DNA of 64,000 bases from Gammaproteobacteria bacterium (lineage in GTDB: Bacteria > Pseudomonadota > Gammaproteobacteria > Pseudomonadales > Azotimanducaceae): contig VXLJ01000007.1 of the NCBI GenBank assembly GCA_009841635.1, forward strand, positions 279,129 to 343,128. The letters are read 5' to 3'. Shown here in pieces: positions 47,002 to 55,735 of the stretch. Numbering within the stretch: position 1 is the stretch's first letter; each line of letters begins with the position of its first letter. The translations under genes were made by a program, and so were the position numbers. The notes beneath the pieces were generated by a model. That model did no database searches. It was not told the origin of the DNA and was given only the letters and a program-made list of their open reading frames with translations.

Positions 47002-47784
47002 ATGACCATTCAATTGCGCCAAATATGCCTTGTAGCTCGCGAGCTACGACCCGTGATTGACGATTTGACGACTGTATTAGGCATAAAAGCCTGTTTCGTC
47101 GATCCCGGCGTGGGTGCATTTGGGCTTGAAAATACCTTGATGTGCATCGGCCGAAATTTCTTAGAGGTGGTTGCGCCAGTTGAAGAGAACACCGCTGGTG
47201 GCCGATATTTAGATAAGCGTGGCGGCGATGGTGGCTATATGGTGATCTGCCAGGCCGATAGCAAGGAAAACCAGCAAGCAGTGCGACAAAATGCACTCGA
47301 CAACGGCATTCGAATCGCCCACGAAGCAGATCGCGAAAACTGGAATATCTGCCAAATTCACCCAGGTGACATGATCGCATCGTTTTTTGAAGTCGAATGG
47401 GTGCCACCTAACGACTTCAACGGTAATTGGATGCCAGCTGGCGGTTTAGGATGGGAAGATAAAGTCGACCAAACATCCACGATTGACTTCTTGGCAGTTG
47501 AACTCCAAGGTAATGATCCTGTTGAGTTAGCGGATCGCTGGGGCAAAGTTGCAGGTTTGCCGATTGATCGCGATGGCGACGTTCTAAGCATGCGTCTCAA
47601 CAATGTCGACATTCGATTCATCGAAGCCAAAGACGGACGTGGGCCGGGTCTTGGCGGTTTAGACATTGCGGTGAACAACAGGGCCGGAATTCTTGAGCGT
47701 GCGAAGGCGCGAGGCTCTTACGTCACGGAAGATCAAGTCATGCTATGCGGGACAAGATGGAATTTAGTTGAGGCGCATGCCTAA
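47002..47784 (+). CDS. glyoxalase-like (VOC superfamily) protein
   Basis: A 260-residue protein with two halves of the vicinal-oxygen-chelate type: IQLRQICLVARELRPVIDDLTTVLGIKACFVDPGVGAFGLENTLMCIGRNFLEVVAPVEENTAGGRYLDKRGGDGGYMVICQ, then a second domain from about residue 155 (IDFLAVELQGNDPVELADRWGKVAGLPI). The GGRYLDKRGGDGGYM segment recurs in glyoxalase-like domain proteins of unknown substrate. It follows the GST gene by 51 bases, suggesting a shared role in small-molecule turnover or detoxification, but this is inference. Confidence 0.75.
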   Translation: MTIQLRQICLVARELRPVIDDLTTVLGIKACFVDPGVGAFGLENTLMCIGRNFLEVVAPVEENTAGGRYLDKRGGDGGYMVICQADSKENQQAVRQNALDNGIRIAHEADRENWNICQIHPGDMIASFFEVEWVPPNDFNGNWMPAGGLGWEDKVDQTSTIDFLAVELQGNDPVELADRWGKVAGLPIDRDGDVLSMRLNNVDIRFIEAKDGRGPGLGGLDIAVNNRAGILERAKARGSYVTEDQVMLCGTRWNLVEAHA

Positions 47785-47966
47785 CTAAGACACCATAGCC
47801 GATCCTTCGTTGGAAAGTTTGAACTAGGCGCGAGAGACCGATTGAGAATCGATTTTCCGCACCTGTTCTTGATCTCTTTAATCTCTCAGCTAGAACTTAT
47901 GTTCTCTTCGTAGACCCGTCAACTCCAAAAGCCTTCTGACCTAGCGGTTTATTGCCGGTCGCTGGC

Positions 47967-48758
47967 CTAACGCAATGAGCGAAAGTCAGGATTTCGTTTT
48001 TCGACAAACGCATCGACGGCTTCTCGATGCTCAGCCGAGTTGTAAGCCTTGGCGAGGACTTCACCTTCCAGTCTTTGAACCGCTTTGATATCTTGCTGCG
48101 AACCATTGGCAGTCAAGAGCTGCTTGACCCATCGCAAATGCGGTGCTGGATTCGCTGCCATCTCAGCGGCTAAAGTGGTTGCTTCATCAAGCAAGCGAGC
48201 GTGTTCAACAAGTCGATCGGCCAAACCTAACTCAAACGCTGCTTGACCGGAATACAGCCTCCCGGTCAAGCACATTTCGCTCGCGCGACCAAATCCCACT
48301 CGAGAAACCAGAAAATGTGAACTGCCCAGCTCAGGCGTCACACCCATCTTTACGAACGCCATGCCAAACCGCGCTTGGTCAGATGCGATGATGACGTCCA
48401 TCGGCAAGATCATCGTCGCACCAACGCCTACGCAAGCACCATTTACCGCGGCAATCAATGGCTTGGATGACCGAACCAGCTCGATCCAATCCCCACGCAT
48501 GCCAGTGCGCTCGGCAGTATCGTCCAAACGAGCTTTGAAGCTATCTTTGATATCCGCACCCGCACAGAAACCGCGCCCGGCACCGGTCAAGACAATCGCG
48601 CCCACGTCTGCACTGTCATTAGCCATTGTGACAGCATCGTAGAGTTCAGCGGACATTTGACCGTTCCATGCATTGAGGCGATGTGGACGATTCAGAGTAA
48701 TCGTGCACACATCATCTGCCACATCTACTAGGATGTTTTCAAACTGTTGAGAGTTCAT
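47967..48758 (-). CDS. enoyl-CoA hydratase/isomerase family protein
   Basis: About 263 residues from ATG 48758, chosen because AAGGAAG sits 7 bases upstream; the open frame extends further into the transporter gene. The crotonase signatures are CTITLNRPHRLNAWNGQMSAEL, VGAIVLTGAGRGFCAGADIKD (oxyanion-hole residues), AAVNGACVGVGATMILPMDVIIASD and FVKMGVTPELGSSHFLVSRVGFGRASEMCLTG. The family hydrates or isomerises enoyl-CoA esters. It follows the POT transporter by 20 bases on the minus strand. The 182 bases between it and the glyoxalase gene show no feature I recognise. Confidence 0.88.
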   Translation of the reverse strand: MNSQQFENILVDVADDVCTITLNRPHRLNAWNGQMSAELYDAVTMANDSADVGAIVLTGAGRGFCAGADIKDSFKARLDDTAERTGMRGDWIELVRSSKPLIAAVNGACVGVGATMILPMDVIIASDQARFGMAFVKMGVTPELGSSHFLVSRVGFGRASEMCLTGRLYSGQAAFELGLADRLVEHARLLDEATTLAAEMAANPAPHLRWVKQLLTANGSQQDIKAVQRLEGEVLAKAYNSAEHREAVDAFVEKRNPDFRSLR

Positions 48759-48778
48759 GTTGCTTCCTTCTTGTAACT

Positions 48779-50320
48779 TCATGTGTTGGTGATCTCTTGA
48801 GGCGACGATTCGTCTCCTAGGAATCGTTTCAACCATAACGCGCTGAGCGCTACGCCAACGCCGACCGCGATGCCTAAACTAGTGAATATAGCGAATGCGT
48901 TCTCATACACCGCAAGCGTTTCGACTGCAGGCAGCACAGTCCCGATTTCTTCGTCGATTGCTGCAAATTGCGCGAGAAAGCCCCCAAACAAACTAGCAAC
49001 GCTACTAGCCAGAAACCAAATCCCCATCATGACGCCAACCATTTCAACTGGCGAGTAGCGCGTAATCATTGAAAGACCGACCGGCGATAGACAAAGCTCA
49101 CCCATGGTGATGAGCAAAAACCCGAGCACGACCCATACCATCGCAACCTGAAACTCGGCATTTGCAGTAAGGCAACCGATCAAAAACATCCCGTAACCGA
49201 AACCACACATGATGATGCCGATGCCAAATTTCATGGGCCGAGAGGGATCTGCTTGCTTGCGACTGAGCAATGCCCACATCGAAACGAACACCGGCGCAAG
49301 CATCAAGATAAAGAGGGGATTGAAAAACTCAATTTGGCCCGCATTGAACTCAATGCCTAAAAACGTTGGATCGAGATTGCGCGATGCAAAACCTTTTAGG
49401 CTATGTGCGGCTTGCTCAAACAAACCCCAGAAAATGACGGAAACGACGATCAAATACATCATCACCCACATGCGTCGCAGCTGCTCCACCGTACAAGTGC
49501 GATGCGCGTAAATCAATACGCCAGCTAGTGCAATCAGGCCAACGCCATTCAATAGGATTTTTATGAGATCGCGAGTCTGTAATAGATAGGCTGTGATGAA
49601 TACCGCTACGATAGCTCCGACATAAATCAGCCATTCTTTCCTAATCCCGCCAAAACGAGATCGCAAATTGCTGGGATCGTGCGGTTCACCCACGCCTTCC
49701 AATGTGCTTCGTCCTAACATGAATGTGGCTAGCCCAAGCAACATGAAAATGCCAGCCAGACCGAACCCGTAGCCCCAACCGTAAGCCTCACCTAGATAAC
49801 CACAAGCCAAGATGGCGAGCAAAGCGCCTAGATTGATGCCGAAATAAAAGATCGTGAAGCCTTGGTCTCGTCGAGCGTCATCGTTCACATATAGCAACCC
49901 GACCATGTTCGAAATGCATGCTTTCAAAAATCCGACACCAACGATGATGAAAGACATTGCCAGGAAAGTTGAACCTAACGCGAATTCGTCGCGGACGACT
50001 TCGCCGTTAACGACCGTGCCACCAGACCCTTCAAATGCCATAAGCAAGTGCCCGACACAGAGCAGAATCGCGCCGAAGATAACCGCTTTTCTAAAACCTA
50101 ACCAACGGTCAGCGATGAAACCGCCTATGACCGGCATGAAATAAACCATCGCACCATAGGAAGCGACGATTTCGAAAGCGACCGATTCCTTGAATAAGAA
50201 ATGATCGATGAAATACAACGCCAATATGGCGCGCATTCCGTAATAGCTGAAGCGTTCGCAGGATTCAGTGATGAACAAGATCACCAAACCCGATGGGTGC
50301 CCCATGATCTTTGTGCTCAC
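48779..50320 (-). CDS. POT-family proton-dependent peptide transporter
   Basis: About 513 residues from GTG 50320, five bases after GGGAG. The proton-coupled motif ESCERFSYYGMRAILALYFIDHFL (ExxERFxYYG) opens TM1. The rest is hydrophobic, with roughly 12-14 membrane segments, including VYFMPVIGGFIADRWLGFRKAVIFGA and FYFGINLGALLAILACGYLGEAYGWGYGFGLAGI, both typical PTR/POT stretches. It imports di- and tripeptides across the inner membrane with protons. The enoyl-CoA hydratase gene lies directly after it, and a dehydratase-like gene precedes it. Confidence 0.93.
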   Translation of the reverse strand: MSTKIMGHPSGLVILFITESCERFSYYGMRAILALYFIDHFLFKESVAFEIVASYGAMVYFMPVIGGFIADRWLGFRKAVIFGAILLCVGHLLMAFEGSGGTVVNGEVVRDEFALGSTFLAMSFIIVGVGFLKACISNMVGLLYVNDDARRDQGFTIFYFGINLGALLAILACGYLGEAYGWGYGFGLAGIFMLLGLATFMLGRSTLEGVGEPHDPSNLRSRFGGIRKEWLIYVGAIVAVFITAYLLQTRDLIKILLNGVGLIALAGVLIYAHRTCTVEQLRRMWVMMYLIVVSVIFWGLFEQAAHSLKGFASRNLDPTFLGIEFNAGQIEFFNPLFILMLAPVFVSMWALLSRKQADPSRPMKFGIGIIMCGFGYGMFLIGCLTANAEFQVAMVWVVLGFLLITMGELCLSPVGLSMITRYSPVEMVGVMMGIWFLASSVASLFGGFLAQFAAIDEEIGTVLPAVETLAVYENAFAIFTSLGIAVGVGVALSALWLKRFLGDESSPQEITNT

Positions 50321-50412
50321 CAAAACTCCCTACACCATGCGCGGGTGAATGATCGTGTTAACCTCGCTCTAAGGAGCGTAGCGGCATTGTAAGTGCGCCA
50401 GGTGCATCTCCG

Positions 50413-51333
50413 TTACTCGTAACCAGTTGGCATGTAGTTGCCACCAGACAGCAAAATCCCAATAGGTTCGCTGTTCGATGAACCGTATTTCAATGCCGCG
50501 GCCACTGGTACTGCAGAGGAAGGTTCAATCACAATTTTGAGCGTTTGCCAAATTAACGCCATGGCAGTGCGCATCTCATCTTCTTCAACTAAATGAACCG
50601 TTGTTTTCGCTCGATGAAGAATGTCAAAGGTAAGGTCACCAAGCGACGAAAGGAGCCCATCTGCAATAGACGACGGCGGCAATGCTGGTAGTCTGGCGCC
50701 TCGCTCTAGAGAATCGTGAGCATCGCGAGCCAGTTCCGGTTCACAGCCGATAACGCGACATCGTTCCGCAGCAGCAATGATTGCGCCACTTGCTAAGCCA
50801 CCACCGCCAATTGGCACCCAAAGTTCCGTAATCTGGGGTTTGTCTTCTAGTAACTCAAGTGTTGCCGTGCCTTGCCCTGCGATGATGTCTTCGTGGTCGT
50901 ACGGCGGAATGAACGCGGCTTTGCGCTGCTGCAAGAAGCCCTGCAACGCCGTTTCGCGTTGAACGATGTCTGGTCCACAATCCACTAACGTACCGCCATA
51001 GCGAACAATCGCATCGCGCTTGAAGCGAGATGCGTTCGACGGACAAATGATGTACGCCGCTCTATTCGTGCGACGTGCCGCCCACGCTAACGCTGCACCA
51101 TGATTTCCTGACGAATGAGTAACTAAATCAATGCTCACGGCGTCTAGGTTCAAGACCGCATTGAGTGCGCCGCGCGCCTTAAATGCGCCAATCTTTTGAA
51201 AGTTCTCACACTTGAAAAAAACCTCGCGACCAAAACGATCGTTTAGCGTTGAAGACGTGAGGATAGGCGTGCGGTGCACTGCACCGTCAATTCGTTTAGC
51301 AGCAGCGAAAACATCGTCGATCGAAGGTATCAC
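50413..51333 (-). CDS. serine racemase/threonine dehydratase-like PLP enzyme
   Basis: A 306-residue fold-type II PLP enzyme with no regulatory ACT domain. Lys52 in KCENFQKIGAFKARGALNAV is the PLP lysine, THSSGNHGAALAWAARR binds the substrate carboxylate, VPIGGGGLASGAIIAA binds the phosphate, and ILLSGGNYMP is the C-terminal motif. Serine racemase, L-threo-3-hydroxyaspartate dehydratase and catabolic threonine dehydratase share this pattern and cannot be separated here. It starts with GTG 46 bases after glnS. Confidence 0.82.
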   Translation of the reverse strand: MIPSIDDVFAAAKRIDGAVHRTPILTSSTLNDRFGREVFFKCENFQKIGAFKARGALNAVLNLDAVSIDLVTHSSGNHGAALAWAARRTNRAAYIICPSNASRFKRDAIVRYGGTLVDCGPDIVQRETALQGFLQQRKAAFIPPYDHEDIIAGQGTATLELLEDKPQITELWVPIGGGGLASGAIIAAAERCRVIGCEPELARDAHDSLERGARLPALPPSSIADGLLSSLGDLTFDILHRAKTTVHLVEEDEMRTAMALIWQTLKIVIEPSSAVPVAAALKYGSSNSEPIGILLSGGNYMPTGYE

Positions 51334-51379
51334 GATGGAACTACTGGCGACTGGACTTCGAAATGGTGCGAATTGATTG

Positions 51380-53017
51380 CTACTTCTTGCTGCTCATGAG
51401 GCTGACGATGCGGTTGAAGACCGGACGATCAGGTGTCGAGCTTGAATCAAATGCGAAAAAACCATTCCGCTCAAACTGACACGGATTCCATTTGCTCTCG
51501 ACAGCCGCTCGCTCAACGAAACCATGGTGAGACCGAAGTGAATTGCCATTCACGTCACTTTCGAACGAACTACCGTCAGGTTCACGTACATTGAAAAGGC
51601 GTTCAAAAAGCCGAATCTCCGCATGCACAGCATTTGCCTTCGAAACCCAATGCAACGTCGCCTTTGGTTTCAATCCCGATGTGTCCTGACCACTTCGCGA
51701 ATTCTCAACATAGCGCACCTTCAGCTCAATTGGCAGACCGCTATCGTCATTAATCACGTCGACACATTCAACAATAAATCCATACCGTAAACGCGCGAGG
51801 CCATTGAGCGTCAGTTTGCGCTGTTTCTTCGAGGCTGTCACCGCGAAATCGCTGCGTTCAATGTAGAGCTCGCGCCCAAACGTCAAGCGCCGGGACCCTA
51901 ATTCCAAGTTTTTGGGGTGATTGCGGGCTTCTAGCTCGATGTCGTCACCTTCGAAATTGATGACTGTTACAAGCAATGGCTCGACCACGGCCATACCTCG
52001 AGGTGCCGTGTCTTCTAGTTCTGCGCGCACACAAAAATCAAGCAAGCTGGTTTCTACCAAATTAGCTTGCTTGGTAACACCTACTCGCGAGCAGAAGTCT
52101 CGAATCGCTGCTGCTGGCACCCCACGGCGACGCAACCCAGCGATCGTTGGTAGGCGAGGATCATCCCAACCTTCGACTTGACCGCTATCAATCAACGACG
52201 TCAAAATGCGCTTCGACATCACGTTGAATTCCAAGCCGAGGCGCGAAAACTCAATTTGCGGCGGATGAAAGTTGATCGAAACGTTGTCGAGAACCCAGTC
52301 GTATAGGGGTCTATGGTCCTCGAATTCCAACGTGCATAGCGAGTGCGTAATGCCTTCGAGTGCATCGCAGATGCAATGAGTGAAGTCGTACAGTGGATAG
52401 ACACACCAACTGTCACCGGTTCGGTGGTGCGCCAGGTGCAAGATGCGATACAAAACCGGGTCGCGCATGTTCAGATTAGGCGACGCCATGTCGATTTTTG
52501 CACGAAGAACCTTTGCGCCATCCGCATACTCCCCGTCTCGCATCCGGCGGAACAAATCCAAGTTTTCGGCAATGGATCGGGTCCGAAAAGGACTATCGGA
52601 ACCAGGTTCGGTTAAGGTGCCACGCGTCGCACGGATTTCGTCTGCGGTTAAATCACAAACGAAAGCCTTGTCTTTTTCGATGAGCTGCGTGGCGAAACTG
52701 TACAACTGCTCAAAATAGTCCGACGCGAAGGTGAGCCGATCTTCCCAGTCAAATCCCAACCATCGCACGTCTTCTTGGATGGAATGGACAAACTCCTCGC
52801 TTTCTTTCGACGGATTCGTGTCATCGAACCTAAGGTATGTCTTGCCGCCAAATTCGGCTGCGACGCCAAAATTCAAACAAATCGATTTCGCGTGTCCGAT
52901 GTGCAAATAGCCGTTAGGTTCGGGCGGGAATCGAGTGACAATCGTGCCGTCGACGACGTCATTTTCGAGATCCTCACGAATGCGATTTCGAATGAAATCT
53001 GTGGCTAGAGTGGACAT
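51380..53017 (-). CDS. glnS: glutaminyl-tRNA synthetase
   Basis: A 545-residue class I synthetase with IVTRFPPEPNGYLHIGHAKSICLNFG (HIGH) and LEFNVMSKRILTSLI (KMSKS equivalent). RFDDTNPSKESEEFVHSIQEDVRWLGFDW is typical of the GlnRS/GluRS group. The C-terminal anticodon-binding beta-barrels (PRGMAVVEPLLVTVINF onward) are of the GlnRS kind. It charges tRNA-Gln directly, so this organism need not rely on GatCAB for glutamine. It heads the minus-strand glnS-dehydratase-POT run and is divergent from the transglutaminase-like gene, 87 bases away. Confidence 0.97.
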   Translation of the reverse strand: MSTLATDFIRNRIREDLENDVVDGTIVTRFPPEPNGYLHIGHAKSICLNFGVAAEFGGKTYLRFDDTNPSKESEEFVHSIQEDVRWLGFDWEDRLTFASDYFEQLYSFATQLIEKDKAFVCDLTADEIRATRGTLTEPGSDSPFRTRSIAENLDLFRRMRDGEYADGAKVLRAKIDMASPNLNMRDPVLYRILHLAHHRTGDSWCVYPLYDFTHCICDALEGITHSLCTLEFEDHRPLYDWVLDNVSINFHPPQIEFSRLGLEFNVMSKRILTSLIDSGQVEGWDDPRLPTIAGLRRRGVPAAAIRDFCSRVGVTKQANLVETSLLDFCVRAELEDTAPRGMAVVEPLLVTVINFEGDDIELEARNHPKNLELGSRRLTFGRELYIERSDFAVTASKKQRKLTLNGLARLRYGFIVECVDVINDDSGLPIELKVRYVENSRSGQDTSGLKPKATLHWVSKANAVHAEIRLFERLFNVREPDGSSFESDVNGNSLRSHHGFVERAAVESKWNPCQFERNGFFAFDSSSTPDRPVFNRIVSLMSSKK

Positions 53018-53104
53018 GGCGCGGTGAATTGTAGAAACGAGAATTCAGGCGACAGCCTCAAGGATTTTTATGTGTCGCCGTTTGGATAAGTCAGATTTGT
53101 CACC

Positions 53105-54445
53105 ATGCCAACGCTTATAGACGCGGCATTTTTACTGTGTGTGAGCCTGTTACTTGGCGGGCAAAGTTGCCCAGATTTGGCGCGTCTTGAAACGAATATC
53201 GCCAATGCTCATAGCGATCTAAGCGGTGAACATTGGTACGAAGTGCGCGTGTACGGTAAACGCATAGGCACGTATCAAGAGCATCGAGCTCAGCTGTCTT
53301 CAAAAGCCTATGAACTCAAGAAAACCCTCACATTTCGGCTCATGCCTGGCCGTACGACCACCATTGAAGAAGTATTGCGCTTCAAGTATGCATGGCCATA
53401 CGCGCTTATGTACGCCACGGAGACGACCACCATCGATCTGCAAGGGGTCCAGCATGTCACCCGTCGCAAATTCGAGCCAAAACGCAACTTGACACACGCC
53501 GACCATCTCACGTATGTTTCGACACTAGCGTTTCATCCCCTCTTGCGCGGCCAACGTACGTCCCTTCCCGTGAAATCAGTGGATTTCACATTAAACGAAA
53601 TTCGAGAACATCGTTGGCAGGTGCGCGACGCCTCGCCGAATATCGAAATAGCACATGCCGATGGCTTCGTAAAGCAAACACTATCTCACACTGGCATCCC
53701 GCTGCATATCCACGCAAACGATGGTATCGTTATGACGTATGTCGTCCCCGATAGCTCTTTGAGCACGGATGGCCAGGGCTTTTTATTCGAAGCCGAACCA
53801 GTTGGCATACCCATTGATCAAGCCATAGAACGACCGCACGAACTCGAGACGCTGACATTGCGTGTGGTAGGAAGTGGTGCAGCGACAGCGTTCTGGGAAC
53901 CATTCATCGATCGCGAAGGTTTGCTGCGTACCAATCGAAACATAGTCCGTCAATTGGCAAAAGCGAACACCGAACGGCATCGTGTTGCGGCTCACGAAAG
54001 CGCTCTAATTGACCAATTCATCGACGAAGCCGGCATCCAAACCCAACCAACTCGACAATCCGTCGAACACCTCGTCACTGTTCTGAACCATACACTTGCC
54101 ATTGAGGACATTGCATACCCGTCTACACCTGCAGAAACCCTCGTAAGGCAAACCGGTGATTGCACTGAATTTGCTGACTTATTCGATGCCATCGCAAGCC
54201 AACTAGACTGGCAAAGTCGGATTAGAGATGATCTCGCTTACCACGCGGCTACACAATCCTTTCGCGCGCACTCTTGGAACGAAATCTTGGTCGATGACGA
54301 ATGGACTGCGGTCGACGCCAGTTGGGGACAGTTGCCAGCCGATGCGAGCCATGTACCATTTCCGCGTTCGAACACCCTCGCCTTGTTAGTTCATGCGGCC
54401 GACATGCGCTTCGAGATGGTGGAAGCGAACTACCTCTCAAACTAA
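53105..54445 (+). CDS. exported transglutaminase-like protein
   Basis: A 446-residue protein with a short hydrophobic signal-like start (LIDAAFLLCVSLLLGGQSC); LLGGQSC could be a lipobox variant, with Cys22. A middle beta-rich region (WYEVRVYGKRIGTYQEHR) leads to a C-terminal transglutaminase core whose Cys353 (TGDCTEFADLFDAIA), His389 (RAHSWNEILVDDEW) and Asp404 (AVDASWGQ) form the papain-like triad. It probably acts outside the cytoplasm as a protease, cross-linker or peptidase. Substrate unknown. It is monocistronic, 47 bases from the next gene. Confidence 0.8.
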   Translation: MPTLIDAAFLLCVSLLLGGQSCPDLARLETNIANAHSDLSGEHWYEVRVYGKRIGTYQEHRAQLSSKAYELKKTLTFRLMPGRTTTIEEVLRFKYAWPYALMYATETTTIDLQGVQHVTRRKFEPKRNLTHADHLTYVSTLAFHPLLRGQRTSLPVKSVDFTLNEIREHRWQVRDASPNIEIAHADGFVKQTLSHTGIPLHIHANDGIVMTYVVPDSSLSTDGQGFLFEAEPVGIPIDQAIERPHELETLTLRVVGSGAATAFWEPFIDREGLLRTNRNIVRQLAKANTERHRVAAHESALIDQFIDEAGIQTQPTRQSVEHLVTVLNHTLAIEDIAYPSTPAETLVRQTGDCTEFADLFDAIASQLDWQSRIRDDLAYHAATQSFRAHSWNEILVDDEWTAVDASWGQLPADASHVPFPRSNTLALLVHAADMRFEMVEANYLSN

Positions 54446-54492
54446 CCCTAACGCGCTAAGCGCGGGTTCCCCTGCCCTTAAGGATCAGCACC

Positions 54493-55491
54493 ATGAAATC
54501 CAAAGAAGTACGTCTCGTGCAACGCCCTGTCGGCATGCCTAAACCTGAAGATTTCACCGTGGTAGAGGTTGACCTGCCCGATCCTCAAGAAGGGCAAGTT
54601 GCCGTACGCAATGTCAGTTTGACGGTCGACCCCTACATGCGAGGGCGCATGGTCGACCGCAAATCCTATGTCGCCGGTTTTGATCTGGCTGAAACCTTAA
54701 CCGGCGGTGCAATTGGTCGTGTTGAAGCGTCGAACGACCCACACTTTGCCGAAGGAGATTACGTTGAGTCGCATTGGGGTTGGCGCGAAGGCTTTGTCCA
54801 ATCGACCCGTGGTCTGCGAAACCTCGGCGAACTCAAGCTGCCTGCATCTGCTTACCTTGGCGTCGTGGGCATGCCTGGCATGACGGCGTACGTAGGACTA
54901 CTCGATGTAGGTCGCTTACAAGAAGGCGAAACCGTGTTCGTGTCGGGTGCAGCTGGCGCAGTCGGCAGTGCGGTGGGTCAGATCGCCAAGATCAAGCATT
55001 GCACGGCAATCGGCAGTGCCGGTGGTCCCGATAAGGTCCGCCATCTCAAAGAAGATTTGGGTTTCGATCACGCGATTGATTACCGCGAAGGTAATCTGAC
55101 GCAACAACTGATGCAATGTGCGCCGCAAGGCATTGACGTTTATTTTGATAACGTCGGCGGTGATCACCTTGAAGCTGCTATCAACTGTATGCGTCCCAAC
55201 GGTCGCTTGCCGCTTTGCGGAGCGATATCTCAGTACAACGCGACCGAAGCTGTCCCAGGACCTCGGAACTTAGCGATCGCAATCGGCTCGCAACTGACCT
55301 TGCAAGGCTTCATCGTGTCCAACTACAACCATTTACGCGCCGATTTTGAGCGCGACATGACCGAATGGATACAAAGTGGGAAGTTGCAGTATCGTGAAAC
55401 GGTCTTCGACGGGATTGAAAGGATGCCAGAAGCGTTCATTGGCTTATTCAACGGCGTGAACACTGGCAAAATGATCGTCAACTTGGAATAG
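54493..55491 (+). CDS. NADP-dependent oxidoreductase (PTGR/CurA type)
   Basis: A 332-residue MDR-superfamily reductase without zinc ligands. VSLTVDPYMRGRM, the GMPGMTAYVGLLDVG stretch, VFVSGAAGAVGSAVGQIAKI (nucleotide binding) and IDVYFDNVGGDHLEAAINCMRPNGRLPLCGAISQYN are diagnostic for prostaglandin reductase-like / YncB-CurA enzymes. They reduce alpha,beta-unsaturated carbonyls with NADPH. It has no evident partner; a 244-base gap with two hairpins follows before the ABC genes. Confidence 0.9.
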   Translation: MKSKEVRLVQRPVGMPKPEDFTVVEVDLPDPQEGQVAVRNVSLTVDPYMRGRMVDRKSYVAGFDLAETLTGGAIGRVEASNDPHFAEGDYVESHWGWREGFVQSTRGLRNLGELKLPASAYLGVVGMPGMTAYVGLLDVGRLQEGETVFVSGAAGAVGSAVGQIAKIKHCTAIGSAGGPDKVRHLKEDLGFDHAIDYREGNLTQQLMQCAPQGIDVYFDNVGGDHLEAAINCMRPNGRLPLCGAISQYNATEAVPGPRNLAIAIGSQLTLQGFIVSNYNHLRADFERDMTEWIQSGKLQYRETVFDGIERMPEAFIGLFNGVNTGKMIVNLE

Positions 55492-55518
55492 CAATGCGGT
55501 AATCCGTTAGCTTTGTCG

Positions 55519-55535
55519 CGAGCTTGCTAAGCTCG
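55519..55535. terminator. hairpin after the oxidoreductase gene
   Basis: CGAGCTT and AAGCTCG form a perfect 7-bp stem around the loop GCT, 28 bases after the oxidoreductase stop codon. A pyrimidine-rich ATCTTTCTAAC follows, but there is no clean T-run. It may terminate transcription weakly. Confidence 0.3.
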
Positions 55536-55579
55536 GATTCAATCTTTCTAACATTCGCACCCCTAGATGGGTTGGTACT

Positions 55580-55602
55580 ACGTCAATAACACCTATTGAC
55601 GT
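55580..55602. promoter_or_regulatory. perfect 9-bp inverted repeat upstream of the ABC genes
   Basis: ACGTCAATA and TATTGACGT are exact reverse complements separated by ACACC, about 134 bases before the first ABC gene. The 23-base symmetrical site could be a dimeric regulator's operator or a hairpin. No T-run follows, which argues against a terminator. No regulator gene is adjacent. Confidence 0.4.
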
Positions 55603-55735
55603 CGTTTCACAACCACGTTGTTTCAGTCGGCAAATGGAACTTTGCCTTGCGCTTCTCAACGGCACCTACATGGTGCAAGCGCAGCATGCAAACAACTGAT
55701 TTTCATTTGTTTCAACCACAAATTCGACACCCACG

